This document shows, piece by piece, positions 19,150 through 27,415 of a DNA stretch of 64,000 nucleotides. The notes below the pieces were generated by a model. It made no database searches. It saw only the letters and a program-made list of their open reading frames with translations, and was not told the DNA's origin. Numbering within the stretch: the first letter of the stretch is position 1; the number at the start of each line of letters is the position of its first letter. A program made the translations under genes and the position numbers. The DNA lies in the NCBI RefSeq assembly GCF_026239655.1, contig NZ_JAPIVO010000001.1, positions 806,001 to 870,000 of the forward strand, in the 5' to 3' direction. Source of the DNA: Pedobacter sp. MR2016-24 (GTDB lineage: Bacteria > Bacteroidota > Bacteroidia > Sphingobacteriales > Sphingobacteriaceae).

Positions 19150-20901
19150 TTAAAAGTTTTTACCGATTTTCTCTAACATCTCTGGTGGAATACTCTGCAT
19201 ATCCACAACCAGGAAGCCATCAAGACAATCAGAAAACTTAGGGTCTATATTGAAACAGATAATCTTTGCATTCAGGTTCATGTATTGTCTTAACATCACG
19301 GGAATCTTGATATGTGAGTTTTCGATATCAGAGATCAGTCCGTCCAGATCTTTGAGTGATTCACTGCTTTCAATCAGCAGGTCCTTATCTATAGCAGACA
19401 GATCTGCTTTGAACTTGTTTCGTGGTTTCACATAATGGCCAAGTTCATAATCGAAGTGATTTTTCGTAATAAAGTCGACAATCAGTGATTTGGAAAACTT
19501 GGAGAAATTATTACTGATACTTACCGGACCAAACATATAACGGTATTGTGGATTATCCAGCAGGTATTTTAGAATACCTTTCCATAACAGGAACAGGGGC
19601 AAAGCTTTTTGCTGGTATTCTTTACGGATCCAGGAGCGGCCCAGTTCTATACCCTGGCGTAATATAGGATAGAAAGGTTCTTTGATCTTGAAGAGTTCAG
19701 AAAGATAAAATCCTCTTTTACCCATGGTATTCAGAATTTCATCTCCTTTACCAATGCGGTAGGCGCCCACAATATTCTGTAATTCTTTATCCCATATAAA
19801 GAGATGATGGTAATAGATATCATAGTTGTCCAGGTCAATCTTCTTATTTGTACCTTCTCCCACTTCACGGAAAGTAATTTCCCTCAATCTGCCTATTTCC
19901 CTTAATACATTTGGGATATTGGCCGTAGGAGAAATATAAACTTCGTACTGTTTTTCGGTCCATACCCTATAGGCTTCCAGTTGTCCGATTTCTTCGGTCA
20001 GACTTTCTCTGGAGGTCTCCTCTACCACTGGCTCCGGTTTCTTCTTTATTTTAAACAGGTTGATAGGATTAAACAATTTCTTTTCCTCTTCAATGCCTGT
20101 ACCTAATGCATAGGTACGTGCGCGCAGGAAGTCCAGCAGCTTATTGGTATTGTTGCGGTAAGAAATATCCTGGATATGGATAGGTTTCCCTATTCTGACT
20201 TTTATTTTTAAACCTTGTTTGTTTAAAAATTCTGAAGGTAGTTTTGCTGTACGCAGTGTAGGGTGTATAAAACTAAGGATATTGAATAATACACCGTTAT
20301 TGCCATGGAAATAGATCGGCACTACAGGTACTTTGGATCTTGCGATCAGCTTTCCAACTACAGGATGCCATAACCGGTCGGTAATCTCCTGTTTATCCAG
20401 GCTGAACGTAGAAACCTCCCCTGCAGGGAATATCCCGATAGGGATACCATTCTGGAGCAGGTCGAAAGTAGCTTTGAGTCCGCTGATACTTGAAGAGTGC
20501 TGTACATTTTCGAAGGGGTTAACCGCGACAAAAAACTCATTCAGGTTAGGAATTTTCTGCAGGATAAAGTTGACCATTACTTTCGCTTCGGGTCTTACTG
20601 TACATAACAACTTCACCAGTGCCAGACCTTCTACACCGCCATAAGGATGATTTGCGATGGCAATGAAACCACCGGTTTTAGGAATATTACGCAGATCGTC
20701 TTCATCAAAATCAATGGAAACACCAATCGTTTCCAGTATCTTATCTACAAATTCTAAACCATTGAAGTGTTGATTCTGAGAGAAAACCTTGTTGATATCG
20801 TTCAGCTTCATCACTTCCATGAGCAAAGCGGCCAGGCCTGGTACTCCCAGTTTATCGATTTTAGTGGCTTTTGCAAATTCTTTGGTGGTTATGATCTTCA
20901 T
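19150..20901 (-). CDS. olsF: Bifunctional OlsF-like acyltransferase (PlsC-type plus GNAT-type)
   Basis: 583 residues from the ATG at 20901 (MKIITTKEFAKATKIDKLGV); an ATG 33 bases upstream is less likely because family members begin with this segment. The N-terminal ~270 residues are a PlsC-type acyltransferase: NHPYGGVEG (His85; the acidic residue is Glu91 where the related motif usually has Asp) and the FPAGEVSTF box. The C-terminal half (~300-560) is a hemolysin/OlsB-type N-acyltransferase: EAYRVWTEKQYEVY, REITFREVGEGT, IVGAYRIGKG, GFYLSELF, LGRSWI and FGPVSISN. Known OlsF proteins make ornithine lipids in two steps, N-acylation of the amino acid and O-acylation of the lyso-lipid; related Bacteroidota enzymes make glycine lipids. 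The amino-acid substrate cannot be read from sequence. It is monocistronic and divergent from the ComEA-like gene. Confidence 0.8.
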   Translation of the reverse strand: MKIITTKEFAKATKIDKLGVPGLAALLMEVMKLNDINKVFSQNQHFNGLEFVDKILETIGVSIDFDEDDLRNIPKTGGFIAIANHPYGGVEGLALVKLLCTVRPEAKVMVNFILQKIPNLNEFFVAVNPFENVQHSSSISGLKATFDLLQNGIPIGIFPAGEVSTFSLDKQEITDRLWHPVVGKLIARSKVPVVPIYFHGNNGVLFNILSFIHPTLRTAKLPSEFLNKQGLKIKVRIGKPIHIQDISYRNNTNKLLDFLRARTYALGTGIEEEKKLFNPINLFKIKKKPEPVVEETSRESLTEEIGQLEAYRVWTEKQYEVYISPTANIPNVLREIGRLREITFREVGEGTNKKIDLDNYDIYYHHLFIWDKELQNIVGAYRIGKGDEILNTMGKRGFYLSELFKIKEPFYPILRQGIELGRSWIRKEYQQKALPLFLLWKGILKYLLDNPQYRYMFGPVSISNNFSKFSKSLIVDFITKNHFDYELGHYVKPRNKFKADLSAIDKDLLIESSESLKDLDGLISDIENSHIKIPVMLRQYMNLNAKIICFNIDPKFSDCLDGFLVVDMQSIPPEMLEKIGKNF

Positions 20902-20979
20902 AAAATATTTAATAGTAGAAAACTTCGATCTCAAAAATAAGATTTATATTTCTAAATAACGGTAGTACATTAGAGGGAC

Positions 20980-21870
20980 ATGAGAAAATGGCTTAACATG
21001 TACTTTAGTTTCTCCAAAAGGGAATTTAACGGCTTGCTGATACTGGTTACGCTGGTGGCTTTTATTTCCCTGCTGCCTTACCTCCTGGAAGACAGGTGGA
21101 GGGTGGCGGAGCAGTCGGCAGGCGATCGTAAGGCAATTCAGGAGCTGACGATGATGATGGCAGAGGAGCAGTCTGACTGGCGGAATAACAAAGCTGGTGC
21201 AGACAGGACTAAAAGACCAATCTTGTTTAAATTCGATCCCAACCTGATTAGTGCAGCGCAATGGCAGCAATTGGGTTTATCCCCTAAGCAGGCTGCGGCA
21301 ATTGTGAATTACAGATCTAAAGGAGGTAAATTTTACAAGCCCGAAGACTTAAAGAAGATGTATACGATTAGTGCCGCTTTGTATGAAGAGCTGCTTCCTT
21401 ATGTGGTGATTGCCGGGAGCAGAGATAGCACCTATATAAATAAGTTGCCCGCCCGGATTAAAAAAACAGTAGCAGTGCTTATTGCGCTCAACACCGCTGA
21501 TACACTTGAGCTGGATAAAATAAAAGGTATAGGTCCGGCTTTCGCCCGGCGGATTGTCAGCTATCGTGACAGGCTGGGTGGATTCTACAAAAAAGAGCAG
21601 CTGTTGGAAGTATTTGGACTGGATAGTCTGAAGTTTCAGGAGATTAAAGACCAGGTGTATGTAGATGAAGCGAAGGTGGTAAAGGTTAATCTGAATACAG
21701 CTGTTTACGAAACGCTGAAAAATCATCCTTATCTGAGGAGTAAACAGATAAATGCAATCCTACAATATAGGAAACAACACGGAAATTATAGTAATATTGC
21801 TGACTTAAAAAAGGTGGCTATTCTTTCCGCAACTGATGTGGAGAGACTGGAACCGTATTTTTCCTTTTAG
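20980..21870 (+). CDS. Membrane-anchored ComEA-like helix-hairpin-helix protein
   Basis: 296 residues. A single membrane segment near the N-terminus (~18-35, LLILVTLVAFISLLPYLL) is followed by a polar region and three helix-hairpin-helix modules at ~85-145, ~155-225 and ~230-296. The second is the clearest (LNTADTLELDKIKGIGPAFA then RRIVSYRDRLGGFYKKEQL). HhH motifs bind DNA without sequence specificity; in ComEA this serves DNA uptake at the cell surface. The triple-HhH arrangement is common in Bacteroidota, but a proven uptake role is lacking, so the call is family-level. The stop codon lies one base before the apt ATG, so the two genes are probably co-transcribed. Confidence 0.75.
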   Translation: MRKWLNMYFSFSKREFNGLLILVTLVAFISLLPYLLEDRWRVAEQSAGDRKAIQELTMMMAEEQSDWRNNKAGADRTKRPILFKFDPNLISAAQWQQLGLSPKQAAAIVNYRSKGGKFYKPEDLKKMYTISAALYEELLPYVVIAGSRDSTYINKLPARIKKTVAVLIALNTADTLELDKIKGIGPAFARRIVSYRDRLGGFYKKEQLLEVFGLDSLKFQEIKDQVYVDEAKVVKVNLNTAVYETLKNHPYLRSKQINAILQYRKQHGNYSNIADLKKVAILSATDVERLEPYFSF

Positions 21871-21871
21871 T

Positions 21872-22399
21872 ATGATTGAAACAAAAATTAAGCAAACCGT
21901 TCGCGATGTGAATGATTTCCCAAAAGCCGGAATCGTTTTTAAAGACATTACACCTATATTAAAGGATGCAGGCTTATGTCGCGAGATCATTGAGGCCCTT
22001 GCCGCTCAGCTTTCAGAATTGAAGATTGACGTTGTAGCGGGGATAGAAAGCAGAGGCTTTTTATTCGGCATGTCATTGGCACATCTTTTAAATGTTCCTT
22101 TTGTGCCGATCCGTAAAGCAGGTAAATTGCCTTATAAAACTATACAGCAGTCGTACGACCTGGAGTATGGCAGTGCAACACTGGAAGTGCATGAAGATGC
22201 AATTTTACCGGGCCAGCGTGTTTTGATCCATGATGATCTGCTGGCTACCGGCGGAACGGTAGTGGCGGCATCCCGACTGATTGAACAACTGGGCGCTGTT
22301 GTTGAAGGCTATTCCTTTATTATTGCACTGGCATTTTTGAATGGAAATGAGCGCCTGAAAGTTTTTTCTCCGAATAATTTTGCATTGGCTTCGTACTGA
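21872..22399 (+). CDS. apt: Adenine phosphoribosyltransferase
   Basis: 175 residues from the ATG at 21872; a longer in-frame start at 21836 would run into the upstream gene and adds non-homologous residues. The enzyme converts adenine and PRPP to AMP in purine salvage in the cytoplasm. The N-terminal FPKAGIVFKDITPIL segment, the GIESRGFLFG motif and the PRPP loop VLIHDDLLATGGTV are all present, and length is normal for the family. It begins one base after the ComEA-like stop. A weak AT-rich stem (22407-22421) followed by T-rich sequence downstream may end the transcript. Confidence 0.95.
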   Translation: MIETKIKQTVRDVNDFPKAGIVFKDITPILKDAGLCREIIEALAAQLSELKIDVVAGIESRGFLFGMSLAHLLNVPFVPIRKAGKLPYKTIQQSYDLEYGSATLEVHEDAILPGQRVLIHDDLLATGGTVVAASRLIEQLGAVVEGYSFIIALAFLNGNERLKVFSPNNFALASY

Positions 22400-22419
22400 T
22401 CAAAAAAATATTTAAAATA

Positions 22420-22458
22420 TTATTTCTTTTTTTTCGGTGCCTGTATCGGTCTGGTCAT
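22420..22458 (-). CDS. Possible 12-codon small ORF in the apt - acyl-CoA dehydrogenase gap
   Basis: ATG at 22458 and TAA at 22420-22422 give MTRPIQAPKKKK, a very basic peptide. It lies on the strand opposite both neighbours in an otherwise empty 157-base gap. Nothing but the reading frame itself supports it; an ORF this short is expected by chance. It is listed because the lysine-rich tail is non-random looking. Confidence 0.15.
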   Translation of the reverse strand: MTRPIQAPKKKK

Positions 22459-22506
22459 ATAAATAGACTGAATACCATTTCGTTCTACTCAGCAGCAAAT
22501 AATCAA

Positions 22507-22539
22507 TTGTTATGGAAGCAAAGATAATTTCTATACTTG
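22507..22539 (+). promoter_or_regulatory. Weak candidate promoter for the acyl-CoA dehydrogenase
   Basis: TTG at 22507-22509, 22 bases, then TATACTTG at 22532-22539, which matches 5 of the 6 fixed bases of the Bacteroidota -7 element TAnnTTTG. It lies 17 bases before the ATG. One mismatch in the -7 and long spacing keep confidence low. Confidence 0.3.
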
Positions 22540-22556
22540 TGCATTGACAGATAAAT

Positions 22557-23729
22557 ATGCAGGATATGTTAACGCAGGAAACAGGATATAACTTTAGTAT
22601 CTCGGAAAATCAGGAGATGATTAGAGGAATGGTGAAGGATTTTGCAGAGAAGAACATTCGTGCAAATGTGATGGAATGGGATGAAGCGCAATATTTTCCT
22701 GTGGAAGTTTTCAAGAAACTGGGAGATCTTGGATTAATGGGCGTGCTTGTTCCTGAGATCTATGGAGGATCAGGACTGGGATACCAGGAATATGTAGACG
22801 TGATTGTGGAGGTTTCCAAAGTATGCGGATCAATTGGTTTATCTGTTGCTGCGCATAATTCTTTATGTACCGGGCATATCCTTGCTTTTGGTACTGAAGA
22901 GCAAAAGCATAAATGGCTGAGTAAGCTGGCGACGGCTGAATGGATTGGCGCATGGGGATTAACGGAAGCGAATACAGGTTCTGACGCCTTGCGGATGATG
23001 ACTACAGCGACCCTTGATGGTGATCATTATGTGTTAAATGGTGCTAAAAACTGGATTACCCATGGTAAATCCGGGGACATAGCAGTAGTAATGGTCCGTA
23101 CAGGAGAAAAGGGGGATTCGAAAGGTATTTCTGCGATTGTTGTTGAGCGGGGTACACCTGGTTTTTCTGCCGGTAAAAAAGAAAATAAGTTAGGGATGCG
23201 TGCATCCGAAACTACAGAAATGATATTTGATAATTGTCGTGTTCCGGCAGCCAACTTATTAGGTAATGTTGGTGACGGGTTTAAACAGGCAATGAAAGTT
23301 TTAGATGGAGGCAGAATTTCCATTGCTGCACTTTCCCTGGGAATTGCAAAAGGCGCATACGAAGCGGCTTTGGCTTATGCACAGGAAAGACATCAGTTCG
23401 GGCAACCGATCTCCAGTTTTCAGGCCATCAGCTTTAAACTTGCGGATATGGCGACTGAAATTGAAGCTGCTGAATTGCTGATCAGGCAGGCTGCGGATTT
23501 AAAGAACCGCGGGATGAAAATGACTAAAGAGTCTGCCATGGCCAAATACTTTGCTTCGGAAGTCGCAGTAAGAGCTGCTACGGAAGCAGTACAGATCTTT
23601 GGCGGCTATGGGTATACCAAGGACTTTCCGGTAGAGAAGTTTTACCGTGACAGCAAATTGTGTACGATAGGGGAGGGAACTTCTGAAATACAAAAAATAG
23701 TGATTGCAAGAGAAATATTAAATAAATAG
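22557..23729 (+). CDS. Acyl-CoA dehydrogenase (short/medium-chain type)
   Basis: 390 residues; the ATG at 22566 (MLTQETGYNF) is an equally good start. It catalyses FAD-dependent alpha,beta-dehydrogenation of acyl-CoA, the first step of beta-oxidation or branched amino-acid catabolism. The signatures are WGLTEANTGSDA, the WITHGKSGD strand, MRASETTEMIFDNCRVP, the ERHQFGQPISSFQAI helix, EAVQIFGGYGY, and GEGTSEIQ near the C-terminus, with the catalytic glutamate position of the SCAD/MCAD group. Substrate length cannot be told from sequence. It stands alone, with its own strong terminator. Confidence 0.92.
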   Translation: MQDMLTQETGYNFSISENQEMIRGMVKDFAEKNIRANVMEWDEAQYFPVEVFKKLGDLGLMGVLVPEIYGGSGLGYQEYVDVIVEVSKVCGSIGLSVAAHNSLCTGHILAFGTEEQKHKWLSKLATAEWIGAWGLTEANTGSDALRMMTTATLDGDHYVLNGAKNWITHGKSGDIAVVMVRTGEKGDSKGISAIVVERGTPGFSAGKKENKLGMRASETTEMIFDNCRVPAANLLGNVGDGFKQAMKVLDGGRISIAALSLGIAKGAYEAALAYAQERHQFGQPISSFQAISFKLADMATEIEAAELLIRQAADLKNRGMKMTKESAMAKYFASEVAVRAATEAVQIFGGYGYTKDFPVEKFYRDSKLCTIGEGTSEIQKIVIAREILNK

Positions 23730-23778
23730 TCTATCCAACAATACCCAATAATAATATTCTAACCAAATATAATTTACC

Positions 23779-23812
23779 AACCGGTGTGTGCAAACACACC
23801 GGTTTTCTTTTA
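23779..23812 (+). terminator. Strong intrinsic terminator after the acyl-CoA dehydrogenase
   Basis: Perfect 11-bp stem AACCGGTGTGT (23779-23789) / ACACACCGGTT (23794-23804) closed by a GCAA (GNRA) tetraloop and followed by TTCTTTT. Confidence 0.9.
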
Positions 23813-23893
23813 TACGCCGCGTAGGTCGCCGGGACATAAATCTCTAATCAGCAATTATTTAAGAATAATGTTAAATATTAAATTTTATTGTGT

Positions 23894-23901
23894 TACCTTT
23901 G
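23894..23901 (+). promoter_or_regulatory. Candidate -7 promoter element of rpsU
   Basis: TACCTTTG is a full match to TAnnTTTG. No clean TTG/TTTG lies at 17-23 bases upstream (only AATGTTAA), so the -33 element is poor. A start a few bases downstream would give a leader of about 34 nt that contains the AGGAGG. Confidence 0.45.
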
Positions 23902-23920
23902 CAGTCCTAAAAACAACGAG

Positions 23921-23927
23921 AGGAGGT
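23921..23927 (+). promoter_or_regulatory. Shine-Dalgarno of rpsU
   Basis: AGGAGGT, fully complementary to the 16S rRNA 3' tail, lies 11 bases before the ATG at 23939. It is unusual in this window, where most genes have no such sequence. In Bacteroidota bS21 helps occlude the anti-SD, and ribosomes lacking bS21 are reported to favour rpsU mRNA, giving autoregulation. Confidence 0.8.
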
Positions 23928-23938
23928 ATTTTAACGTT

Positions 23939-24133
23939 ATGATCATAATTAATATTAAAGACGGCGAATCACTTGATAAAGCCCTTAAACGTTTCAAAAA
24001 GAAATTTGAAAAAACTGGTGTGTTAAGAGAATTACGTAGTCGTCAGGCATACGAGAAAAAATCTGTTGCTCGTCGTACACTAGTTAAACACGCGATTTAC
24101 AAAGAAAATATGCACCTGGAAGGAAAAATCTAA
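23939..24133 (+). CDS. rpsU: 30S ribosomal protein bS21
   Basis: 64 residues from the ATG at 23939 (MIIINIKDGESLDKALKRFK); an in-frame ATG at 23888 would begin upstream of the promoter element and is rejected. bS21 sits on the 30S platform beside the anti-SD. Strongly basic, with the family's KKKFEKTGVLRELRSRQAYE core. It carries its own promoter, an AGGAGGT and an intrinsic terminator, so it looks like a single-gene unit upstream of the recombinase. Confidence 0.95.
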   Translation: MIIINIKDGESLDKALKRFKKKFEKTGVLRELRSRQAYEKKSVARRTLVKHAIYKENMHLEGKI

Positions 24134-24166
24134 TTTCATTCCGTATATTTTATTTTAAATATATTA

Positions 24167-24200
24167 AGCGCTGCCGGATAATTCCGGTAGCGCTTTTTTT
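24167..24200 (+). terminator. Intrinsic terminator after rpsU
   Basis: AGCGCTGCCGGA (24167-24178), loop TAAT, TCCGGTAGCGCT (24183-24194), with one G-U pair, then a run of T. Confidence 0.9.
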
Positions 24201-24208
24201 ATATGTAC

Positions 24209-24216
24209 TAAATTTG
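24209..24216 (+). promoter_or_regulatory. Candidate -7 element for the recombinase-hpf unit
   Basis: TAAATTTG fully matches TAnnTTTG, 33 bases before the recombinase ATG. The -33 region overlaps the rpsU terminator T-run, with no clear TTG. Confidence 0.4.
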
Positions 24217-24249
24217 TACATTGAATTACAGAAAAAAATAACAGCATAA

Positions 24250-25134
24250 ATGACGGTTGAATCCTTCTTGAAATATATAGAACAGGAGAAGCGCTATTCT
24301 TCACATACTGTACAGGCATACCGTACAGATCTCCTGCAGTTTACCAGTTTTATGGCAGAGGTTTATGAGTTGGCACCAGAGGAGGCGAAGTATATACATA
24401 TCAGGGATTATATGGTTTATCTGATGGACGATAAGGTTGGTGCAAATTCTATAGGTCGTAAAATGTCTGCTTTGCGCAGTTACTATAAGTATATGCAGCG
24501 GATGAAACTCATTACCTCCAATCCGATGTCTTTAGTGAAGGCACCCAGGGCACCTAAGCGCTTACCAGTTTTTGTTGACGCAGCGCAAATGGACGATTTG
24601 CTGGATTCGGAAGAATTTTTTGATGAGACTTTTCCTTCTGTTCGCGATAAGATGGTGATTGAAACCTTATTCGGTACCGGAATGCGTTTGGCGGAATTGC
24701 TCGGACTCAGGCATGCTGATGTTAATTTTTATGAAGAAACCGTGAAGGTTTTGGGGAAAAGAAATAAAGAACGCATTATTCCAATCACCAAACAGCTTGC
24801 TGTTCAGCTAAAAGCGTACATTGAGTTAAAATCATTGCAGAATTTTAATAACAAAACGGATGGCTTATTCGTTACTAATAAGGGAGCGGCAGTTTATCCA
24901 CGATTTATATATGACCTGGTCAATAGGTACCTGGCGTTTATATCTACACAGGATAAGAAGAGCCCCCATGTTTTAAGGCATTCTTATGCAACCAGTTTGT
25001 TAAACCGGGGTGCAGACCTGAATGCGATTAAAGAATTGCTTGGGCATGCCAGTTTAGCGGCTACGCAGGTATATACACACAATTCAATTGAAAGATTAAA
25101 AACAATATATAAACAAGCCCATCCAAAGGCATAA
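24250..25134 (+). CDS. Tyrosine recombinase, XerC/XerD family
   Basis: 294 residues, the normal Xer length. The N-terminal core-binding domain (~1-90, SFLKYIEQEKRYSSHTVQAY) precedes the catalytic domain. The catalytic set is visible: Arg146 (GTGMR), Lys170, His240 and Arg243 (HVLRH), His266 (LLGHAS) and the nucleophile Tyr275 (TQVYTH). Xer proteins resolve chromosome dimers at dif. No integron or phage context is present, and the neighbours rpsU and hpf are housekeeping genes, so a housekeeping Xer is likely. XerC and XerD cannot be told apart here. hpf starts 15 bases downstream. Confidence 0.9.
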   Translation: MTVESFLKYIEQEKRYSSHTVQAYRTDLLQFTSFMAEVYELAPEEAKYIHIRDYMVYLMDDKVGANSIGRKMSALRSYYKYMQRMKLITSNPMSLVKAPRAPKRLPVFVDAAQMDDLLDSEEFFDETFPSVRDKMVIETLFGTGMRLAELLGLRHADVNFYEETVKVLGKRNKERIIPITKQLAVQLKAYIELKSLQNFNNKTDGLFVTNKGAAVYPRFIYDLVNRYLAFISTQDKKSPHVLRHSYATSLLNRGADLNAIKELLGHASLAATQVYTHNSIERLKTIYKQAHPKA

Positions 25135-25138
25135 AAAA

Positions 25139-25144
25139 AGGAGG
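25139..25144 (+). promoter_or_regulatory. Shine-Dalgarno of hpf
   Basis: AGGAGG with 5 bases to the ATG at 25150, and extended to AAGGAGGA. This is the strongest SD seen in the window, in a phylum that rarely uses one. Confidence 0.8.
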
Positions 25145-25149
25145 ACAAA

Positions 25150-25497
25150 ATGAAAATTACAGTTCAATCGATCCATTTCACTGCAGATGTTAAGTTGTTA
25201 GATTTTATACAGAAAAAAGTTGATAAGCTGGAGCAGTTCCACGATCAGATTATTAATGGTGAAGTGTATTTGAAATTAGAGAATGTCGATGATGAGGCAA
25301 ATAAAATAAGTGAAATAAAATTGAGTGTTCCGGGCGGGGTTTTGTTTGCGAAAGAGCAATGTAAAACTTTTGAAGAGGCCACAGATTTATCAATTGAGTC
25401 CTTAAAAAAGCAAATTACCAAACATAAAGATAAAACAAGAGCAAAACTTTCTGAGCATAAGGCTAAGCTGAATGTGGATGAAGTAACTGATTATTAG
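25150..25497 (+). CDS. hpf: Ribosome hibernation-promoting factor, short form
   Basis: 115 residues. Matches the HPF/RaiA (S30AE) fold: MKITVQSIHFTADVKLLDFI, a KVDKLEQFHDQI helix, LSVPGGVLFAKE and the second helix TFEEATDLSIESLKKQITKH. It binds the 30S decoding region and stalls ribosomes in stationary phase; the short form lacks the dimerising C-terminal domain. It lies 15 bases after the recombinase stop, so is probably co-transcribed, but with its own AGGAGG start signal. A terminator follows. Confidence 0.9.
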   Translation: MKITVQSIHFTADVKLLDFIQKKVDKLEQFHDQIINGEVYLKLENVDDEANKISEIKLSVPGGVLFAKEQCKTFEEATDLSIESLKKQITKHKDKTRAKLSEHKAKLNVDEVTDY

Positions 25498-25522
25498 GAG
25501 ACTATTTTGATAAGCTCTGATG

Positions 25523-25560
25523 AAAAATCCGGTGGTTTAAAAACTCCCGGATTTTTTTTT
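25523..25560 (+). terminator. Intrinsic terminator after hpf
   Basis: AAAAATCCGG (25523-25532) pairs with CCGGATTTTT (25547-25556) across a 14-base loop, within a long T-run. Confidence 0.8.
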
Positions 25561-25568
25561 AAAATAGT

Positions 25569-25599
25569 TTTGCAAGTATAAAATATTCTTGTAGATTTG
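25569..25599 (+). promoter_or_regulatory. Promoter of the tRNA-tuf cluster
   Basis: TTTG at 25569-25572, 19 bases, then TAGATTTG at 25592-25599. Both elements match the Bacteroidota housekeeping consensus exactly and the spacing is canonical. It lies 73 bases before the first tRNA and right after the hpf terminator. Confidence 0.75.
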
Positions 25600-25672
25600 C
25601 ATTCCAATTCGGAACAGGGGTTAACCCATAAAGAGTTGGTTTGTTCTGTGAATGTTTAATAAAATTATACCA

Positions 25673-25745
<73 letters not shown>

Positions 25746-25786
25746 CTTTTAAGCCCGCATTATTTCTTGTGGCGGTTTGAAAGAAT

Positions 25787-25869
25787 GGGGGGATACCAGA
25801 GTGGCCAAATGGGACAGACTGTAACTCTGTTGTCGCAAGACTTCGAAGGTTCGAATCCTTCTCCCCCCA
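25787..25869 (+). tRNA. tRNA-Tyr (GTA)
   Basis: Acceptor GGGGGGA/TCCCCCC, anticodon GTA within ACTGTAAC, and a long class II variable arm typical of tRNA-Tyr. CCA is not encoded. Confidence 0.95.
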
Positions 25870-25880
25870 CTTTAAAAAAA

Positions 25881-25954
25881 AGCGAAAGTAGCTCAGTTGG
25901 TAGAGCGATAGCCTTCCAAGCTATAGGTCGCGAGTTCGAACCTCGTCTTTCGCT
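25881..25954 (+). tRNA. tRNA-Gly (TCC)
   Basis: Acceptor GCGAAAG/CTTTCGC; anticodon TCC in the loop CTTCCAA; discriminator T. CCA is not encoded. Confidence 0.95.
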
Positions 25955-25991
25955 CTCAATGAGCCGTCGGCAGATTGGTGAAATGGTTTAA

Positions 25992-26063
<72 letters not shown>

Positions 26064-26192
26064 CAGGAATAAAGAATAAACAGGCTTTGTTAAATCTGTA
26101 TTGATACAGAATGAACAAGGTCTTTTGTATTGAAATTGTATCAAAACAATAAATTAAAAATAAAAAGTTAACCTACTAATAAGTATAAAAAC

Positions 26193-27380
26193 ATGGCAAA
26201 AGAAAAGTTTGACCGCAGCAAGCCGCACTTAAACATCGGCACTATCGGTCACGTTGACCACGGTAAAACAACCTTAACAGCAGCTATCACTAAAGTGTTA
26301 TCTGATGCTGGTTTATCTGAGGCGCGTTCATTTGATTCGATTGACTCTGCTCCAGAGGAAAAAGAAAGAGGTATCACTATCAACACAGCTCACGTTGAGT
26401 ATTCAACAGCTAACCGTCACTATGCTCACGTTGACTGTCCAGGTCACGCGGATTACGTGAAAAACATGGTTACTGGTGCTGCGCAAATGGATGGTGCTAT
26501 TATCGTTGTAGCGGCTACAGATGGTCCGATGCCACAAACTCGCGAGCACATTCTATTAGCTCGTCAGGTAGGTGTTCCTTCATTAGTTGTATTCATGAAC
26601 AAAGTGGATATGGTTGACGATCCTGAATTACTGGAATTAGTAGAGATGGAAGTTCGTGAATTATTATCTTTCTATGATTTCCCTGGTGATGATATCCCTG
26701 TAATTCAAGGTTCTGCCTTAGGTGGTTTGAACGGTGATGAGAAATGGGTTGCTAAAATCATGGAATTAATGGATGCAGTAGATAGCTACATTCCAATCCC
26801 TCCACGTTTAACTGAGCTTCCATTCCTGATGCCTGTTGAGGACGTATTCTCGATCACTGGTCGTGGTACTGTTGCAACTGGTCGTATTGAGCGTGGTGTA
26901 ATCAACTCAGGAGATCCTGTTGAGATCCTGGGTATGGGTGCTGAAAATCTTAAATCAACTGTAACAGGTGTTGAGATGTTCCGTAAGATCCTTGATTATG
27001 GTGAAGCAGGAGATAACGTAGGATTGTTATTACGTGGTATTGAGAAAACTGATATCCGTCGTGGTATGGTTATCTGCAAACCAGGTTCTGTAACTCCTCA
27101 CACAGATTTCAAAGCTGAGATCTATGTATTATCAAAAGCAGAAGGTGGACGTCACACTCCATTCTTTAACAAATACCGTCCACAATTCTATTTCCGTACC
27201 ACAGACGTTACTGGAGAGATCACTCTTCAAGAAGGAACTGAAATGGTTATGCCAGGTGATAACGTTACTATCAATGTTAAATTGATCAACGCAATCGCAA
27301 TGGAAAAAGGACTTCGTTTCGCTATCCGTGAGGGTGGTAGAACAGTAGGTGCTGGTCAGGTAACTGAAATTGTAAAATAA
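26193..27380 (+). CDS. tuf: Elongation factor Tu
   Basis: 395 residues. The GTPase delivers aminoacyl-tRNA to the ribosomal A site. G-motifs are intact: [17 protein letters not shown] and NKVD; the C-terminal barrels contain the [13 protein letters not shown] and [10 protein letters not shown] segments. It follows the Thr-Tyr-Gly-Thr tRNAs by 129 bases with no evident separate promoter, as in the E. coli thrU-tyrU-glyT-thrT-tufB transcript. No SD is visible before the ATG. Confidence 0.98.
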   Translation: MAKEKFDRSKPHLNIGTIGHVDHGKTTLTAAITKVLSDAGLSEARSFDSIDSAPEEKERGITINTAHVEYSTANRHYAHVDCPGHADYVKNMVTGAAQMDGAIIVVAATDGPMPQTREHILLARQVGVPSLVVFMNKVDMVDDPELLELVEMEVRELLSFYDFPGDDIPVIQGSALGGLNGDEKWVAKIMELMDAVDSYIPIPPRLTELPFLMPVEDVFSITGRGTVATGRIERGVINSGDPVEILGMGAENLKSTVTGVEMFRKILDYGEAGDNVGLLLRGIEKTDIRRGMVICKPGSVTPHTDFKAEIYVLSKAEGGRHTPFFNKYRPQFYFRTTDVTGEITLQEGTEMVMPGDNVTINVKLINAIAMEKGLRFAIREGGRTVGAGQVTEIVK

Positions 27381-27415
27381 TTACGCATCCTTAGGGATTG
27401 TAATTAAATAATAAA

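Noticed and set aside
21836..21871. Longer apt start
   Set aside because: It overlaps the ComEA-like gene's 3' end and adds residues not found in adenine phosphoribosyltransferases.
24250..25134. Xer-like gene as sign of an integrative element or integron
   Set aside because: Flanked by rpsU and hpf with no att-like repeats, IntI motif or cassette array; a housekeeping Xer is simpler.
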